Assembly (NCBI GenBank): GCA_032622095.1 | Contig: CP136064.1 | Coordinates: 143,547,954 to 143,611,953 of the forward strand | DNA length: 64,000 nucleotides | DNA from: Siphonodentalium dalli | Lineage: Eukaryota; Mollusca; Scaphopoda; Gadilida; Siphonodentaliidae | Direction: 5' to 3' | In this document: positions 10,532-22,292 of the stretch, piece by piece | How positions within the stretch are numbered: the first letter of the stretch is position 1 | Layout of the letters: the number at the start of each line of letters is the position of its first letter | The notes under the pieces: model-generated | Told to the model about the DNA's origin: nothing | The model's input: the letters and a program-made list of their open reading frames with translations, nothing else | Databases searched by the model: none | Program-made: the position numbers and the translations under genes

Positions 10532-10719
10532 GCTTTATTGGCGCAGCAAAATGGAATGAACGAGATATTATCGGGAGGAGTTATCGCTCGTGTTACACTA
10601 TAGTTCCGACTATAACGGAATGAAACGAAACGAAACGAGTGGGTTAAACCTGCATAAAGTAAGATGGTATCCAATAGAGTGTTACATAAAGTTAAGTGGC
10701 TATATATCGATAAAAAATC
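10532..10719 (-). repeat. DIRS inverted terminal repeat, gag end
   Basis: Inverted partner of 5928-6109. It lies just upstream of the gag start and contains the palindrome-like CTATAGTTCCGACTATA, so it probably carries the element promoter. Confidence 0.9.
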
Positions 10720-13700
10720 AGTTTATGTACACAGTTTTATTCAGCGATTGTTTTCCAAGTCTGTTCCGCTAAGGAAACGGAATGAGCATCAGAAATCGCA
10801 GGCGACTTAAAATTCCAACCAAAAATGATCGCGTGAAAGTCGCGCAATAAGAGTTTGGAGGGTATCATGCTGGACTACCCGAACTTTAAACTCTTTGGCG
10901 ACAAGTTCGGAAGAGCGCGTTCCGATTGGTGTGTATCAATATTGAGAGGCAGAAAAACAGAAACCAACTGCAGTTATATCAAAAATACTATAGTCCATTT
11001 CATATTTTCATGCTGTCCGAAGCACGTGTAGTAGAATGATTAGTTGCGATTGCATGGTCGTATCTAAGACTAATTTCAAAACGAAAACCCTTGCATCTGG
11101 TACCAGTTGTGTATACAGGTATATGTGAAAGGGGGTTACCTCATTTTGATTACATTCACTTATTAAATATAAAGGCAATTTTGGATTTTTGTATTAACAA
11201 TTCATTTAGAAATCTGAAATCTTCTGCAAAAACTAATTCCAGAAAATAGTTGGGATTTTTTGGTTTTACAGCAGAGTTGGCCTGGTCTAAAAATGGAATG
11301 CGACCGGAACATTTTCGTAATCGAGACCAGTAAATCATATTTATGTTCTTCACACATGGAGAATGTGGTCGACAGAAACGTTCTTTTTGAATGAGTTCTT
11401 TCACTCTAGGTTTCGTTTATGGAATACAAACTTTCAAACCGTATACTTGCATTATTCCTTCCTGAAGACAGCATGTATTATAACCTAAATACCTACATGT
11501 AACTCTGAATATATTGCAGGGTGAGGTATATATACAGGTACCGGTACTTGACTGGAATTTTTGTATCCTCCTATCCTGTAAGGCCTACATGTGATTTAAA
11601 TTGTCTATCGGTCCATGACTGAGAATCATACAACAAAATGCTTGAAGGAATTCTCACAATATGGAATGTTTGTCATAAACCATCGCATGTGCATATTTGG
11701 GACAGGATAGGGTCACATGCATATTAATGGTGTTGATCCAAAACTGCATTCACACAATATTATGCAGCGGCGGGAACCCGCTTCTTATTTCTCAGTCAAG
11801 CACCAAATCACTATAATGACAAAGGCAAGTGGGTTTTCACTGGACAGGACTGAGACCTAACAGGCCTTAAAAATACATAAAACTTATGTGAGAATCAAAA
11901 TATAACTTTTCTATACAGCAAGTCAGCTGATTTTATGCGAATCACGCTAAGATTGGTGATTCTGATTCTCGCCAGAAGTTAAGCCTAAAGATCATATATG
12001 AGATCAACTACATGTACATATGTCGACCATGGGGGTTGAATGATTTCTCAGTAACATATTATTTTGGGGACATGAATGCTTCAACAATTCTTCTGAGAGG
12101 GTATAAATTCATATCAATCCTAGTGGGGGCTTGATGTTTCCCACCATGAATGCTTTGTATCTTCTGGTGGGTGCTGGAAGTATCCTGCCAGATGTCTGGG
12201 TGTTTCATACCATGATTATATGGATGATTCATACCATGGAATTATAGTCTGGGCAGTTACTTGCAACTAGCATTCAAATGATCTGAGGATTAGCATAGGA
12301 TAAAGTGTGCATTCAAGTTATTAACAACCATTTCATAAGCTTAATATGAGTACATGTATTTTCCAGATAATTCAGAATTTTTTTCTTTTAACCCCAATGA
12401 ATGGAGGGGTCACTCCTCTACAATTATCATATTATTTGCATGAGAACAAAAAAAATCTGCCCTGATCCAACATTGTCCTTTCACCACAGTTTACCTATAT
12501 GTATATAAGTTTGAGCTAGTGCTGTGAGAAAGCCTCCACTGAGATTTGGAGCAATCAAGTAGAGTTAGGAATTATGTAGTGCACCTATTACCTAATTTGC
12601 ATTGTTTAATAATATACAGACAGATAAATTGGATGTTGATTCCACTGTGAATTATATATGATTGAAATCACCTTGGGGTTCCAAAGTCAATTTACTGTGA
12701 TAACACAGCCCAACATAAAAATCTAGCAGACATTGTCTGATTAGATAATATAGTAGTAAACTACCAAGATAGAACTGGTTTTTTTTTTTGACACATCGAT
12801 TCTTTATGTGGAGACCAGTATCAATTGACTAGATAAATATCACTCACTGAGAATACCAGCAGAATAACATTGTATTTTGAGAGCAACGATTCTCTCCCAC
12901 GAATCCATCACAAATGCAATTTTTTTTTAAAGTTCTAGCCTACACACAATGATAGAATATAATAGAATAGAATAAAATATAGTATAAACTTCCTTCATTG
13001 ATAATGCTAAATTTAATATGTTCACTCATTTATGTTAGTATAAGGATCATTCCAATTCACTCATTCACTCTGCTAACAGGTAAATTTAATTTCTGCGGCA
13101 CTGACTGGTCAGTTGCCCAGTTGTAGCTGTCATAAAATGTTATATGATTTGAAGTAGCTTGACACATACGCACAAATTGTGCAGCTCTTGATAAAAAAAA
13201 CATCTGAATTGTTACGGGGTTATCTCGGAAGTACCTTAGATTGTAGGGACAACAATGTAAACAGCAGGAAATTTAAAGTAAGAAGCACAGTGGCTTGATT
13301 CCGTGAATGTCGGGACAATTATTCAGACAGCCCGTTTTAATTGAAACAAGTCTTTCAAATCCAATCGCAGGATGTCGGAATGATGACATAATGACAGCGG
13401 ACATAACGTTGCAAGCAGTGAACCATTGTTCGTTATGCTATTATTAATTTCAATGCCTAGACCATTCGCGACTGGCACTGATGCAATGCAATGCCTGTGA
13501 GTATATATTAAAATTGCAGAAGTTGATGTTAATAGCCTTAAATGCAAACTAGTAATTACAAATTTTTTTCACATTCCTGGGATAAAGATTAATAAAGTTG
13601 ATAATAAATAAAATACTCGATACACATGCTTCATATACTCTGAAAGGACTTGGCTGATTTATTAACTGCTTTCAAATATTCTTCATTTTTACAAAATCAG

Positions 13701-14084
13701 GTAGAAACAAGAAATGTTTTTTAGTGTTGCATGGCAATCAGGACCTGGTTTATTCTATTGTGGCCATATTTCCTATTACCTCACAAATTCTTTCAGATGC
13801 ATATTAAAAGTCTGTATCTATGGAAAAGTGAGCAATGACTAGGTTTAGATCAAGCCTTGAAGACTAAACATCACACTAACAAGTTGAGTGTCACCCACCA
13901 TTCAAAAACAAATGGAAAGTATGATATATCTGATATAACTCAATATCAATGTGATAAAAGGTCTTCTAAACATTCACACACTATTTGTGTTCATGGATAT
14001 CTCCATTGATGTTAATGTCTGACAAAAATATGAAACTTCGTACTAAATATTAAAGTGTGCATTTCTATTATGGCGTTGACTCAC
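10720..14084. other. Anonymous AT-rich DNA, no gene seen
   Basis: 3.4 kb without a recognisable gene or element. Longest ORFs are under 85 codons and lack motifs. There are only short simple repeats (poly-T near 12781, AATAG-type words near 12955) and no terminal repeats I could pair. Confidence 0.5.
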
Positions 14085-14211
14085 CAATGAGCATTCATTT
14101 TCCATTAACGTCTCGTGATGCATGGAATCTATTGAGTCTGTGTGTGTCTTCTGGTCATAGGTGCCACTGTCTGTCGATGTGTCACTTGGTACCTTTGCAT
14201 CAGATGATCTA
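14085..14211 (-). CDS. Candidate internal exon of an unknown host gene
   Basis: A 127-bp stretch opens after a pyrimidine-rich acceptor (TTTTTTCTTTCAG, ending at 14212) and closes with a GTGAGT donor (14084-14079). In the open frame it encodes an acidic, Ser/Thr-rich peptide (SSDAKVPSDTSTDSGTYDQ, then KTHTDSIDSMHHETLMENECSL), entered in phase 2 and left in phase 0. Acceptor, donor and composition together look like a real exon, but no protein family is recognised and no further exon of the gene was found. A small upstream ORF (14316-14435) does not match in phase, so I did not join them. Confidence 0.4.
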
Positions 14212-14315
14212 CTGAAAGAAAAAAGTACAAATATAATTATGTAAGTGACTTTCAACATGAAACATTTAATTCTTTTCTATAATTTATTAAGAAATTGGAA
14301 AATATAACATCAATA

Positions 14316-14435
14316 TCAACCTTTCAATGTCCAATGGAGATTATCACAGCATTCTGGTGTTTTGTTTGAGTCTGATTTCCCGGCAAAAGACGATGGGAAT
14401 AAAAATCCTTCCACCTCTTTCATACCTTCTTCCAT
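14316..14435 (-). CDS. Small ORF, possible first exon
   Basis: Thirty-nine codons starting MEEGMKEVEGFLFPSSFAGK and ending TLKG, just upstream of the candidate exon at 14085-14211. Composition is plausible for protein. A weak donor (AAAG|GTTGAT) sits at its end but gives phase 1, which does not fit the phase 2 entry of the next exon. It may be coincidence. Confidence 0.2.
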   Translation of the reverse strand: MEEGMKEVEGFLFPSSFAGKSDSNKTPECCDNLHWTLKG

Positions 14436-14569
14436 ATTGACTCGATGATCCGCCTTAATGATTGATTTACTTCAGTGTCTCTCACTCCATTCTACACTCC
14501 ATTAGATATGGCAAGGAATGTGAGCAGAATAAAACAGGGTCACAATTTTCGTTTCACGTAGAGGCCCTT

Positions 14570-15600
14570 GAAACAAGTGGAAACAGACATCCCGTGACTA
14601 TATAGTTTTTAAATGTTTTTTTCTTAGGTTCTTTTGACACTATATATTTTTATTTAATTTATTTTTTTGTTTTTTTCTGATACGATGGAAACAGAGGAAA
14701 CAAACCATTCCCGAACAATATTAAGACTCGGGAGCAATTTTATTTCGAGTTGATTCAGTGGAAACATCACGAAACAAACTGGGACAGTGGTTACACTATA
14801 TATTTGTATTTAAATTATTTTTTTGTTTTTTTTCTGATACGATGGAAACAGATGAAACAGAGGAAACAAACCATTCCCGAACAATATTAAGACTTGGGAG
14901 CAATTTTATTTCGAGTTGATTCAGTGGAAACATCACGAAACAAACTGGGACAGTGGTTACACTATATATTTTTATTTAATTAAAAAAAAATTAAAAATTC
15001 TGATACGATGGAAACAGAGGAAACAGAGGAAACAAACCATTCCCGAACAATATTAAGACTCGGGAGCAATTTTATTTCGAGTTGATTCAGTGGAAACATC
15101 ACGAAACAAACTGGGACAGTGGTTACACTATATATTTCTATTTAATTTATTTATTTTTTTGTTTTTTTTCTGATACGATGGAAACAGATGAAACAGAGGA
15201 AACAAACCATTCCCGAACAATATTAAGACTCGGGAACAATTTTATTTCAAGTTGATTCAGTGGAAACATCACGAAACAAACTGGGACAGTGGTAATACTA
15301 TATATTTTCATTTAATTTTTTTTTTCTTTTTTTTTTTTCTGTTTCCATCATATCCGAAAAAAAACTAAAAAATAAATTAAATAAAAATATATAGTGTTAC
15401 CACTGTCCCAGTTTGTTTCGTGATGTTTCCACTGAATCAACTCGAAATAAAATTGCTCCCGAGTCATAATATTGTTCGGGAATGGTTTGTTTCCTGTTTC
15501 ATCTGTTTCCATCGTATCAGAAAAAAAAAAAAAAAAAAAAAATAAAATAAAAATAAATAGTGTTACCACTGTCCCAGTTTGTTTCGTGATGTTTCCACAA
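14570..15600. repeat. Inverted array of 157-170 bp units (foldback-like)
   Basis: Four direct copies start at 14678, 14835, 15001 and 15171, each TGATACGATGGAAACAG, then CATTCCCGAACAATATTAAG, CGAGTTGATTCAGTGGAAAC and an AT-rich tail. From about 15340 the same unit runs in the opposite direction for about one and a half copies. Both outer ends begin GTGGAAACA pointing inward (about 14577 and 15598), so the block looks like an element with short inverted ends whose interior amplified. ORFs crossing it are artefacts of the repeat. Confidence 0.85.
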
Positions 15601-16029
15601 GTGAGGTATGATCATCATATCTCTAAAATATAGTACCAAACACGTGGTTTCGGGGGTCGCCATTTTTACGAACATGAGGTCGATCGTTGCCACGAAGATT
15701 ACACACATGACTTTCTATGGAAGACAGGTCTAGCAATCATACTCATGTATCTGAAGCAGCGACACCAACACGTCCTTGTGATATTTCGTTTGAGCGAAAT
15801 AAATCAGTGATGTACCACGTCAATCCAAAAGCTAACTTTATAATACAAAGATTAGATAATCAACAAAAGGACTGACTCTTATAAGTATATAAATTCATGA
15901 AGATCATGTGGTAATTTCGCATTGAGGTGTGGAATTCTATGAAAAATATGTATATCATACCGGTACATTAAGTATGAACCAGGCATCAATTACATTAGTG
16001 CGAGCCTTTTATTCGCAAGTGCATGACAC
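15601..16029. other. Anonymous spacer
   Basis: No gene or repeat recognised between the inverted array and the next tandem duplication. Confidence 0.4.
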
Positions 16030-16370
16030 AATCTCATTATATGCGCCCATTTAAACAATGTATCCAGGGTTCCAGACCTCCAGTTATAACAACAACATAA
16101 ACTGTGATTTAACGCCGTTTTCTTTTGCATGCTTCGTATAGCTAGTGTTTGAAAAAAATGTTGAAAACGAAATATTACTTATAAACTAAACCTATTACAT
16201 ATCTCATTTTATGCGCCCATTTAAACAATGTATTCAGGGTGCCAGACCTCAAGTTACAACAACAAAACAAAACAAATGTGATTTACCAGTTTTCTAGCTG
16301 CTTCGTTCTGTTGAAAAAAATGTTGAAATATACGAAATACTACATGTATATAAAGTAAACCTTAAAATAC
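16030..16370. repeat. Tandem duplication, ~170 bp x 2
   Basis: Both copies contain GCGCCCATTTAAACAATGTA, CCAGACCTC, GTGATTTA and GAAAAAAATGTTGAAA in the same order (about 16030-16199 and 16201-16365). Confidence 0.8.
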
Positions 16371-18237
16371 CTAATAAGATAGTATTGTTATTAACATATA
16401 TATAGAATATAAGATGAAATAATACATTTACGAATTTGTGTCGAAATAATGAATTCATTTTTTTTAATCTTACCAATATAACTATATACTTTGTGTGAAA
16501 TTTTTAATTGGAATTTATCATGTTGCATGTGCATGCATGGAGGGTGGGTTCTGGACACATTATGGTGGCCTTATACACATATATATTATGCCATTAAACG
16601 TATGATCAAGAGCGTGCACGCATTGAACAAATGTAAATTGGATGGCGTGTTGTATAATATGGCATGTTGTACTATGGTGTATGCACCATGCACCAGCTTA
16701 CCCGTCCGCATCCATCCACTGACCTTTGAACTTTTGTTATTCTCCGGAATAGCTTTATCTGAGTTGAGAAGCATCTCAATATACCATTCCGATCGAAACA
16801 TGAATGGCCATGAATGTCAATGATAAATAATATATTCTGATATATTTATTATTAGACACCATAATATCAATATCTAAGATAATAACACTTAAACACTGGT
16901 ACCAATCACAATTATAGGTTATGGACACGGGGCTCGTGCACATATATACATGTAACTTCCATATATGTCAAGAAAAATAAAAGCGACCACACGATGCTTA
17001 TCCGAAACAAAGTTTGCGTTTTTGCGTACGAATGCCAAAGGCTACTTTCGAAGACAACTATTCTGCCACTTAGCTTACATTTTCCCAGAAAATGCCACTG
17101 GTTTCTGATACTGCAAACCTAGACCTACAATTTGACATATAACTTTAGTCTGAACTCGCAGTTTTCGTCGAGAACGAGCCTCCGGTCCTAACCCAATCTC
17201 GTCGACAAGGTATATCCCGAACCCAGACCGTTATCCCACCTTAATGAACAAAGCAATCATTTTGCATTGTCTGGTGTGGTATCGTGTGTGGCTTTCAAAA
17301 TAGTGTTAATCTGCCTGAATCAATGTAAAGATGCACAGTCATTTTTGCGATGCCAAGTTTATGTAACTAATTTGCATGCGCTGCCTGGGAAGCACACACT
17401 TATTCATAACTAGTAGGAGATAAGGAAATATAATATAATCATATGTGACATGTAGTGGAGCAACCACACATGCTGCGATTCGATATTACAATAATTATAG
17501 GGTCATAATTAGGTGTAGTACAACAATTAATAACATACAGTCCACTATTACTATACCACTCGAAGATACACAGACATATGTGTTTGTACTATCATCACAA
17601 TAAAATACCAAATTTGATTGGGGGCTAAAATAATATTATAGTTATATGTCACTAGCAGAAGACCTCGTCATTCTCCGTAACCGTGCCTAAGAAGTCAAAG
17701 GTCGAAGAGTCCAGAATGGTTACCCGGCATTGCCCAGATTGAGAAGTATGCAAACCATTGATGAGGATAAAAAGTCACAAACTTTGGGAATTCTTATTTG
17801 CACATCCATCTTTTGGCAATTTCCAACACAACATATCTGATTGGAAATTTCCAGCTAAATTTCTGTCCGAAGAATTTACTGAAACGGCGAAAGTAGTAAA
17901 ATATTAAATTTTTGGTATATTCCATAATAAATATATGTTGGAACATCAAACTATCACAACAATTTCAACCTACATGTGGTTTGCAATTTCCAATTGTTGC
18001 TGTGTCAGACATGGAATTTCCAAATGTTGAATATTTTTACCAAAGTTGGAGGGGAGGATTCCGCGGAACACTACAGCCCAACCACAATGCCGCCACGTCT
18101 CTCATTATAGCAACTCAAACACTTCAATGCTCAAACTAAAGCTAGTAATTTCCCATGTTTGTCACCTTCTGGTGACTAAAATAGATCGTTGAACACAGGA
18201 AATCAACCATATATTTTGAGACTTCCGTATATATATA
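16371..18237. other. Anonymous DNA, no gene seen
   Basis: The longest ORF (16491-16823, 110 codons, plus strand) is Cys/His/Met-rich with no motif and no Kozak-like start, so I do not call it. No paired terminal repeats were found. Confidence 0.45.
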
Positions 18238-18866
18238 TCCTTTATAGACTCGAAAATGGCTCGACCGATTGAGCCAAACTTGCTATCTAAGGGTAAAAAG
18301 CCACGGGAAGTGTCATCGCACTGCTTCTGAGAACGTCCGAGCACTCCTTCACCCTTCAACTGCCACCGTAATGGGGATTGATGGGTTAATCGCGTGATAA
18401 TTAATGAGCGTTTGTATACGAGGCGTCACTATTAAAGAGAGTTTATCTACTTTAGTGAAAATACGGCATTTGACCGTCTCGCTCGGAAACTGGGGATATC
18501 GAGACGAAATTTTGTACTTAGGGGTTCCAAGGGACGGGGGAGAATTTAGTCAGGTCAGTTTGTCCGCCCGAGGTTACCTTGACCTTGAAACGGGTACCCA
18601 CAAATGACCTTGGGTGATATCTCGGTAGTCAGCGGTGACATCGATGTGAAATTTGTTATGTATGGTCAACTCGGGATGGGAAATATTTTTCTCTGGTTAT
18701 TTTGTCCACCCAACATGACCTTGACACGGATACCTGCAAATGACCGTGGGCGATATTTCGGGCATCAGCGGTGGCAGCGACGTATGGGGTTACCTTGAAA
18801 AACTAAAATTAATGGATCGACCAAAGCCATGGGACCAATCCCGCCAGTGGCGGGCTAATCTGCTAG
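18238..18866 (+). mobile_element. Non-autonomous Helitron-like element
   Basis: The 3' end carries a perfect 6-bp-stem hairpin CCCGCCAGTGGCGGG, a short spacer, then CTAG immediately followed by T (18863-18867), the classic Helitron terminus and target base. The 5' end is proposed at an A|TC junction inside a TA-repeat (18238) and is less certain. Inside are two diverged ~145-bp units sharing TTGTCC(G/A)CCC, TGACCTTG and GATAT(C/T)TCGG (about 18558 and 18703). Confidence 0.5.
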
Positions 18867-19107
18867 TACTATATATATATAGACTTCGTATTCTGAAAAG
18901 ACTTACACATTAAATAAGCTATTTCCGAATTTCTAACAAAAGTGATTATACACGGTGCTGATAGAGCCTCTATGGATGTCCCTTGTTATAGTAATTGAAG
19001 TGTGTCTGGGTATATATGATTATGTCTAGTCTAGTGATGTGAAATCAGTGTTATTCCGGCAGAGACCACAAAACAAGTGCAATATTTTCTGGATTTTGGC
19101 CCACAAA

Positions 19108-19676
19108 GCCAAATGACATAAATGACATCATGGACCATGTCATGACATCTTCGCTGGTTTTTGTTCAGCTAACCAACGAAATTGGTCAAAATGAAACTAA
19201 TCAATAGGCCTAAATCGCATAGGAATTCTTTGGAAATGGTGAAGTTGCCAATTTCATATTCATCCCGTTGGGCCACTGTGGATTCCGTGATTTAACAATT
19301 TATTTGGGTGATCAATTGCTCCCAGATTGGATACCAATTCAAGAGCAATACATGACCAGAAGTCACGTGATTTTTTCACCCCTATTTTATGAGCCAAATG
19401 ACATAAATGACATCATGGATCATATCATGACGTCTTCGCTGGTTTTCGTTCAGCTAACCAACGAAATTGGTCAAAATGAAACTAAAGATAGGCCTAAATC
19501 GCATAGGAATTCTTTGGAAATGGTGAAGTTGCCAATTTCATATTCATCCTGTTGGTCAACTGCCGATTCTGTGCTTTAACAATTTCTTTGGGTGATCAAT
19601 TGCTCCCAGATTGGATACCAATTCAAGAGCAATACATGACCAGAAGTCACTTGATTTTTCACACCTATTTTATGAG
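19108..19676. repeat. Tandem duplication, ~284 bp x 2
   Basis: Near-identical copies start at about 19108 and 19393, each with GCCAAATGACATAAATGAC, AACCAACGAAATTGGTCAAA, AGGAATTCTTTGGAAATGG and GGTGATCAATTGCTCCCAG. Confidence 0.9.
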
Positions 19677-19830
19677 CCGTGGCAGATCGCATAAAAATTC
19701 GGTTTCATGGTATAATAGAAATTAAAGACGTCATACAAACCTAAACTGGAAAAGAAACAACGGGCGCATTGTGGTTGCTATAATGGCTTTTTGAATGATA
19801 TAATAGGGGTTTCATGTGATATATAATGAA

Positions 19831-22292
19831 AGTGTCAATGACACTGTAGCTCAACTTAGGTAGGGGAATAATTTAATGGTTGACAGTAAATGGAGGAATA
19901 GGAAAGGTGCTAATAGAAATGTCTAACCTGCTCCAAAGGATTTAGTGATGCAAAGAGTAAAATACAAGATGGCTGCTGGTGGCCATTTTTTTTGACCAAT
20001 TGACCCCAAAAGAACTCGTTCCCATCTACGTATAATTCTTAACATCCATGACAAATTTTATGAAGATCTGACCAAAGCTACGACCTACAAATTTCATGAT
20101 GATCAGACGAACAGTACGACCTGTAGACCGCGCCAATGGATTGAATTTTGAAATCCAAGATGGCTGCTGGCAGCCATGTTTTTTGGCCGAATGACCCCAC
20201 AATGATTCGTTCCCATCTACATGTCAATGTCAACATTCATGACAAATTTCATAAAGATTAGACCAAAGGTACAACCTGTAGCCCGTGCCAAAGGATTTAG
20301 TCATGCAAAGAGTAAAATCCAAGATGGCTGCTGGCGGCCATGTTTTTTGGCCGAACGACTCCAAAATCACTCGTTCCCATCTACATGTCAGTGTTAACAT
20401 CCATGACAAATTTAATAAAGATCAGACCAAAGGTATGACCTGTTGCCCACGCCAAAGGATTTAGTCATGCAAAGAGTAAAATGCTGGTGGCCATGTTTTT
20501 TGACCGAATGACCCCAAAACGACTCGTTCCCATCTACATGTCATTGTTATAATTCATGACAAATTTCATGACCATCTGACCAAAGCTACGACCTGTAGCC
20601 CGCACCAAAGGATTTAGTCATGCAAAGAGTAAAATCCAAGATGGCTGCTGGCGGCCATGTTTTTTGACCGAATGACCCCAAAACGACTCGATCCCATCTA
20701 CATGTCATTGTTATCATTCATGACAAATTTCATGATGATCACACGAACAGTACGAACTGTACCCCGCGCCAATGGATTGAATTTTGAAATCCAAGATGAC
20801 CGCCAGCGGCCATGTTTTTTGCCGAATGACCCCACAATGATTCGTTCCCATCTACATGTCAATGTCAACGTTCCTGACAAATTTTATAAAGATTAGACCA
20901 AAGGCAACCTATAGCCCGCGCCAAAGGATTTAGTCATGCAAATAGTAAAATCCAAGATGGCTGCTGGCGGCCATGTTTTTTGGCCGAACGACTCCAAAAT
21001 CACTCGTTCCCATCTACATGTCATTATTAACATCGATGACAAATTTCATGATGATCAGACGAACAGTATGACCTGTAGCCCGCTCCAATGGATTGAATCT
21101 TGAAATCCAAGATGGCTGCCAGCGGCCATGTTTTTTGGCCGAATGACCCCAAAATGACTCGTTCCCATCTACATGTCAATGTCAACATTCATGACAAATT
21201 TCATAAAGATCAGACCAAAGGTACGACCTGTAGCCCGCGCCAAAGGATTTAGTCATGCAAATAGTAAAATCCAAGATGGCTGCTGGTGGCCATGTTTTTC
21301 CGCCGAACGACCCCAAAATCACTCGTTCCCATCGACATGTCATTGTTAACATCCATGACAAATTTCATGATGTTCCGATCAAAGCTACGACCTGTAGCCC
21401 GCGCCAAAGGATTTAGTCATGCAAAGAGTAAAATCCAAGATGGCTGCTGGCGGCCATGTTTATTGGCCGAACGACCCCAAAATTACTCGTTCCCATCTAC
21501 ATGTCAATATTAACATCCATGACAAATTTCATGATGATCAGACGAACAGTACGACCTGTAGCCCGCGCCAATGGATTGAATTGTTTTTTGGCCAAATGAC
21601 CCCCACAATGATTCGTTCCCATCTACATGTCAATGTCAACATTCATGACAAATTTCATAAAGATTAGACCAAAGGTACAACCTGTAGCCCGCGCCAAAGG
21701 ATTTTGTCATGCAAAGAATAAAATCCAAGATGGCTGCTGGCGGCCATGTTTTTTGGCCGAACAACACCAAAATCACTCGTTCCCATCTATATGACAGTGT
21801 TAACATCCATGACAAATTTCATAAACTTCCGACCAAAACAACGACCTGTAGCCCGCGCCAAAGGATTTAGTCATGCAAAGAGTAAAATCCAAGATGGCTG
21901 CTGGCAGCCATGTTTTTTGGCCGAACGACCCCAAAATCAATCACTCGTTCCCATCTACATGTCATTATTAACATCAAAGGCAAATTTCATGATGATCAGA
22001 TGAACAGTACGACCTGTAGGCCGCGCCAATGGATTGAATCTTGAAATCCAAGATGGCTGCCAGCGGCCATGTTTTTTGGCCGAATGACCCCAAAATGACC
22101 CGTTCCCATCTACATGTCAATGTCAACATTCATCACAAATTTCATGAAGATCAGACCAAAGGTACAACCTGTAGCCCGCGCCAAAGGAAATTGTTGACGG
22201 ACACACAGACACACGCGCACACGCACACACGGACACACGGACGCCAAACCATGGCAATAGCTCAAACTTACAAAAGTAAGTTGAGCTAAAAA
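19831..22292 (+). mobile_element. Hairpin-ended satellite element, family 1 (Helentron-associated type)
   Basis: The 5' end is a perfect 15-bp palindrome AGTGTCAATGACACT (19831-19845) followed by TAGCTCAACTTA (19847-19858). The body is 14 satellite units, then an ACAC/ACGG-type microsatellite (22197-22243), then a terminal hairpin (22258-22288) whose distal arm TAAGTTGAGCTA is the exact reverse complement of the 5' subterminal repeat, then A's. No coding capacity. Palindrome, subterminal inverted repeat, tandem core and 3' hairpin fit the description of Helentron-associated non-autonomous elements and the bivalve tandem-repeat elements. Confidence 0.7.
19935..22190 (+). repeat. Satellite array, 14 units of ~130-165 bp in two subtypes
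   Basis: Each unit has CCAAGATGGCTGCTGGCGGC, CATGTTTTTTGGCCGAA, CTCGTTCCCATCTACATGTC and CATGACAAATTTCAT. Subtype A opens GGATTTAGTCATGCAAAGAG and subtype B opens GGATTGAATTTTGAAATCC. The order is A B A A A B A B A A B A A B, with starts near 19938, 20131, 20293, 20457, 20610, 20773, 20925, 21088, 21245, 21408, 21572, 21698, 21863 and 22031. One A unit (20457) and one B unit (21572) carry internal deletions. Short ORFs across the array are not genes. Confidence 0.92.

Larger units (their letters stand above)
5928..10719 (-). mobile_element. DIRS-type tyrosine-recombinase retrotransposon
   Basis: About 4.8 kb bounded by inverted terminal repeats of roughly 160-185 bp. In the minus-strand direction it encodes gag, then RT/RNase H/methyltransferase-like sequence, then an overlapping tyrosine recombinase. 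Inverted ends plus a tyrosine recombinase instead of an integrase mark the DIRS order; replication is through a circular intermediate inserted by the recombinase without target duplication. Gag and recombinase are open, while the RT region has one stop and two frameshifts. I could not locate the internal complementary region expected in DIRS elements; it would lie around 6110-6225. Confidence 0.9.

Noticed and set aside
15348-15708. ORFs across the inverted 160-170-bp array
   Set aside because: They repeat the same peptide because the DNA repeats; low-complexity poly-Phe tracts; not genes.
16491-16823. 110-codon plus-strand ORF
   Set aside because: No motif, unusual Cys/His/Met-rich composition and no splice or promoter context; probably chance.
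20657-22289. Several ORFs of 75-85 codons in the satellite array
   Set aside because: Each follows the satellite unit and reappears in other units; no start-site conservation.
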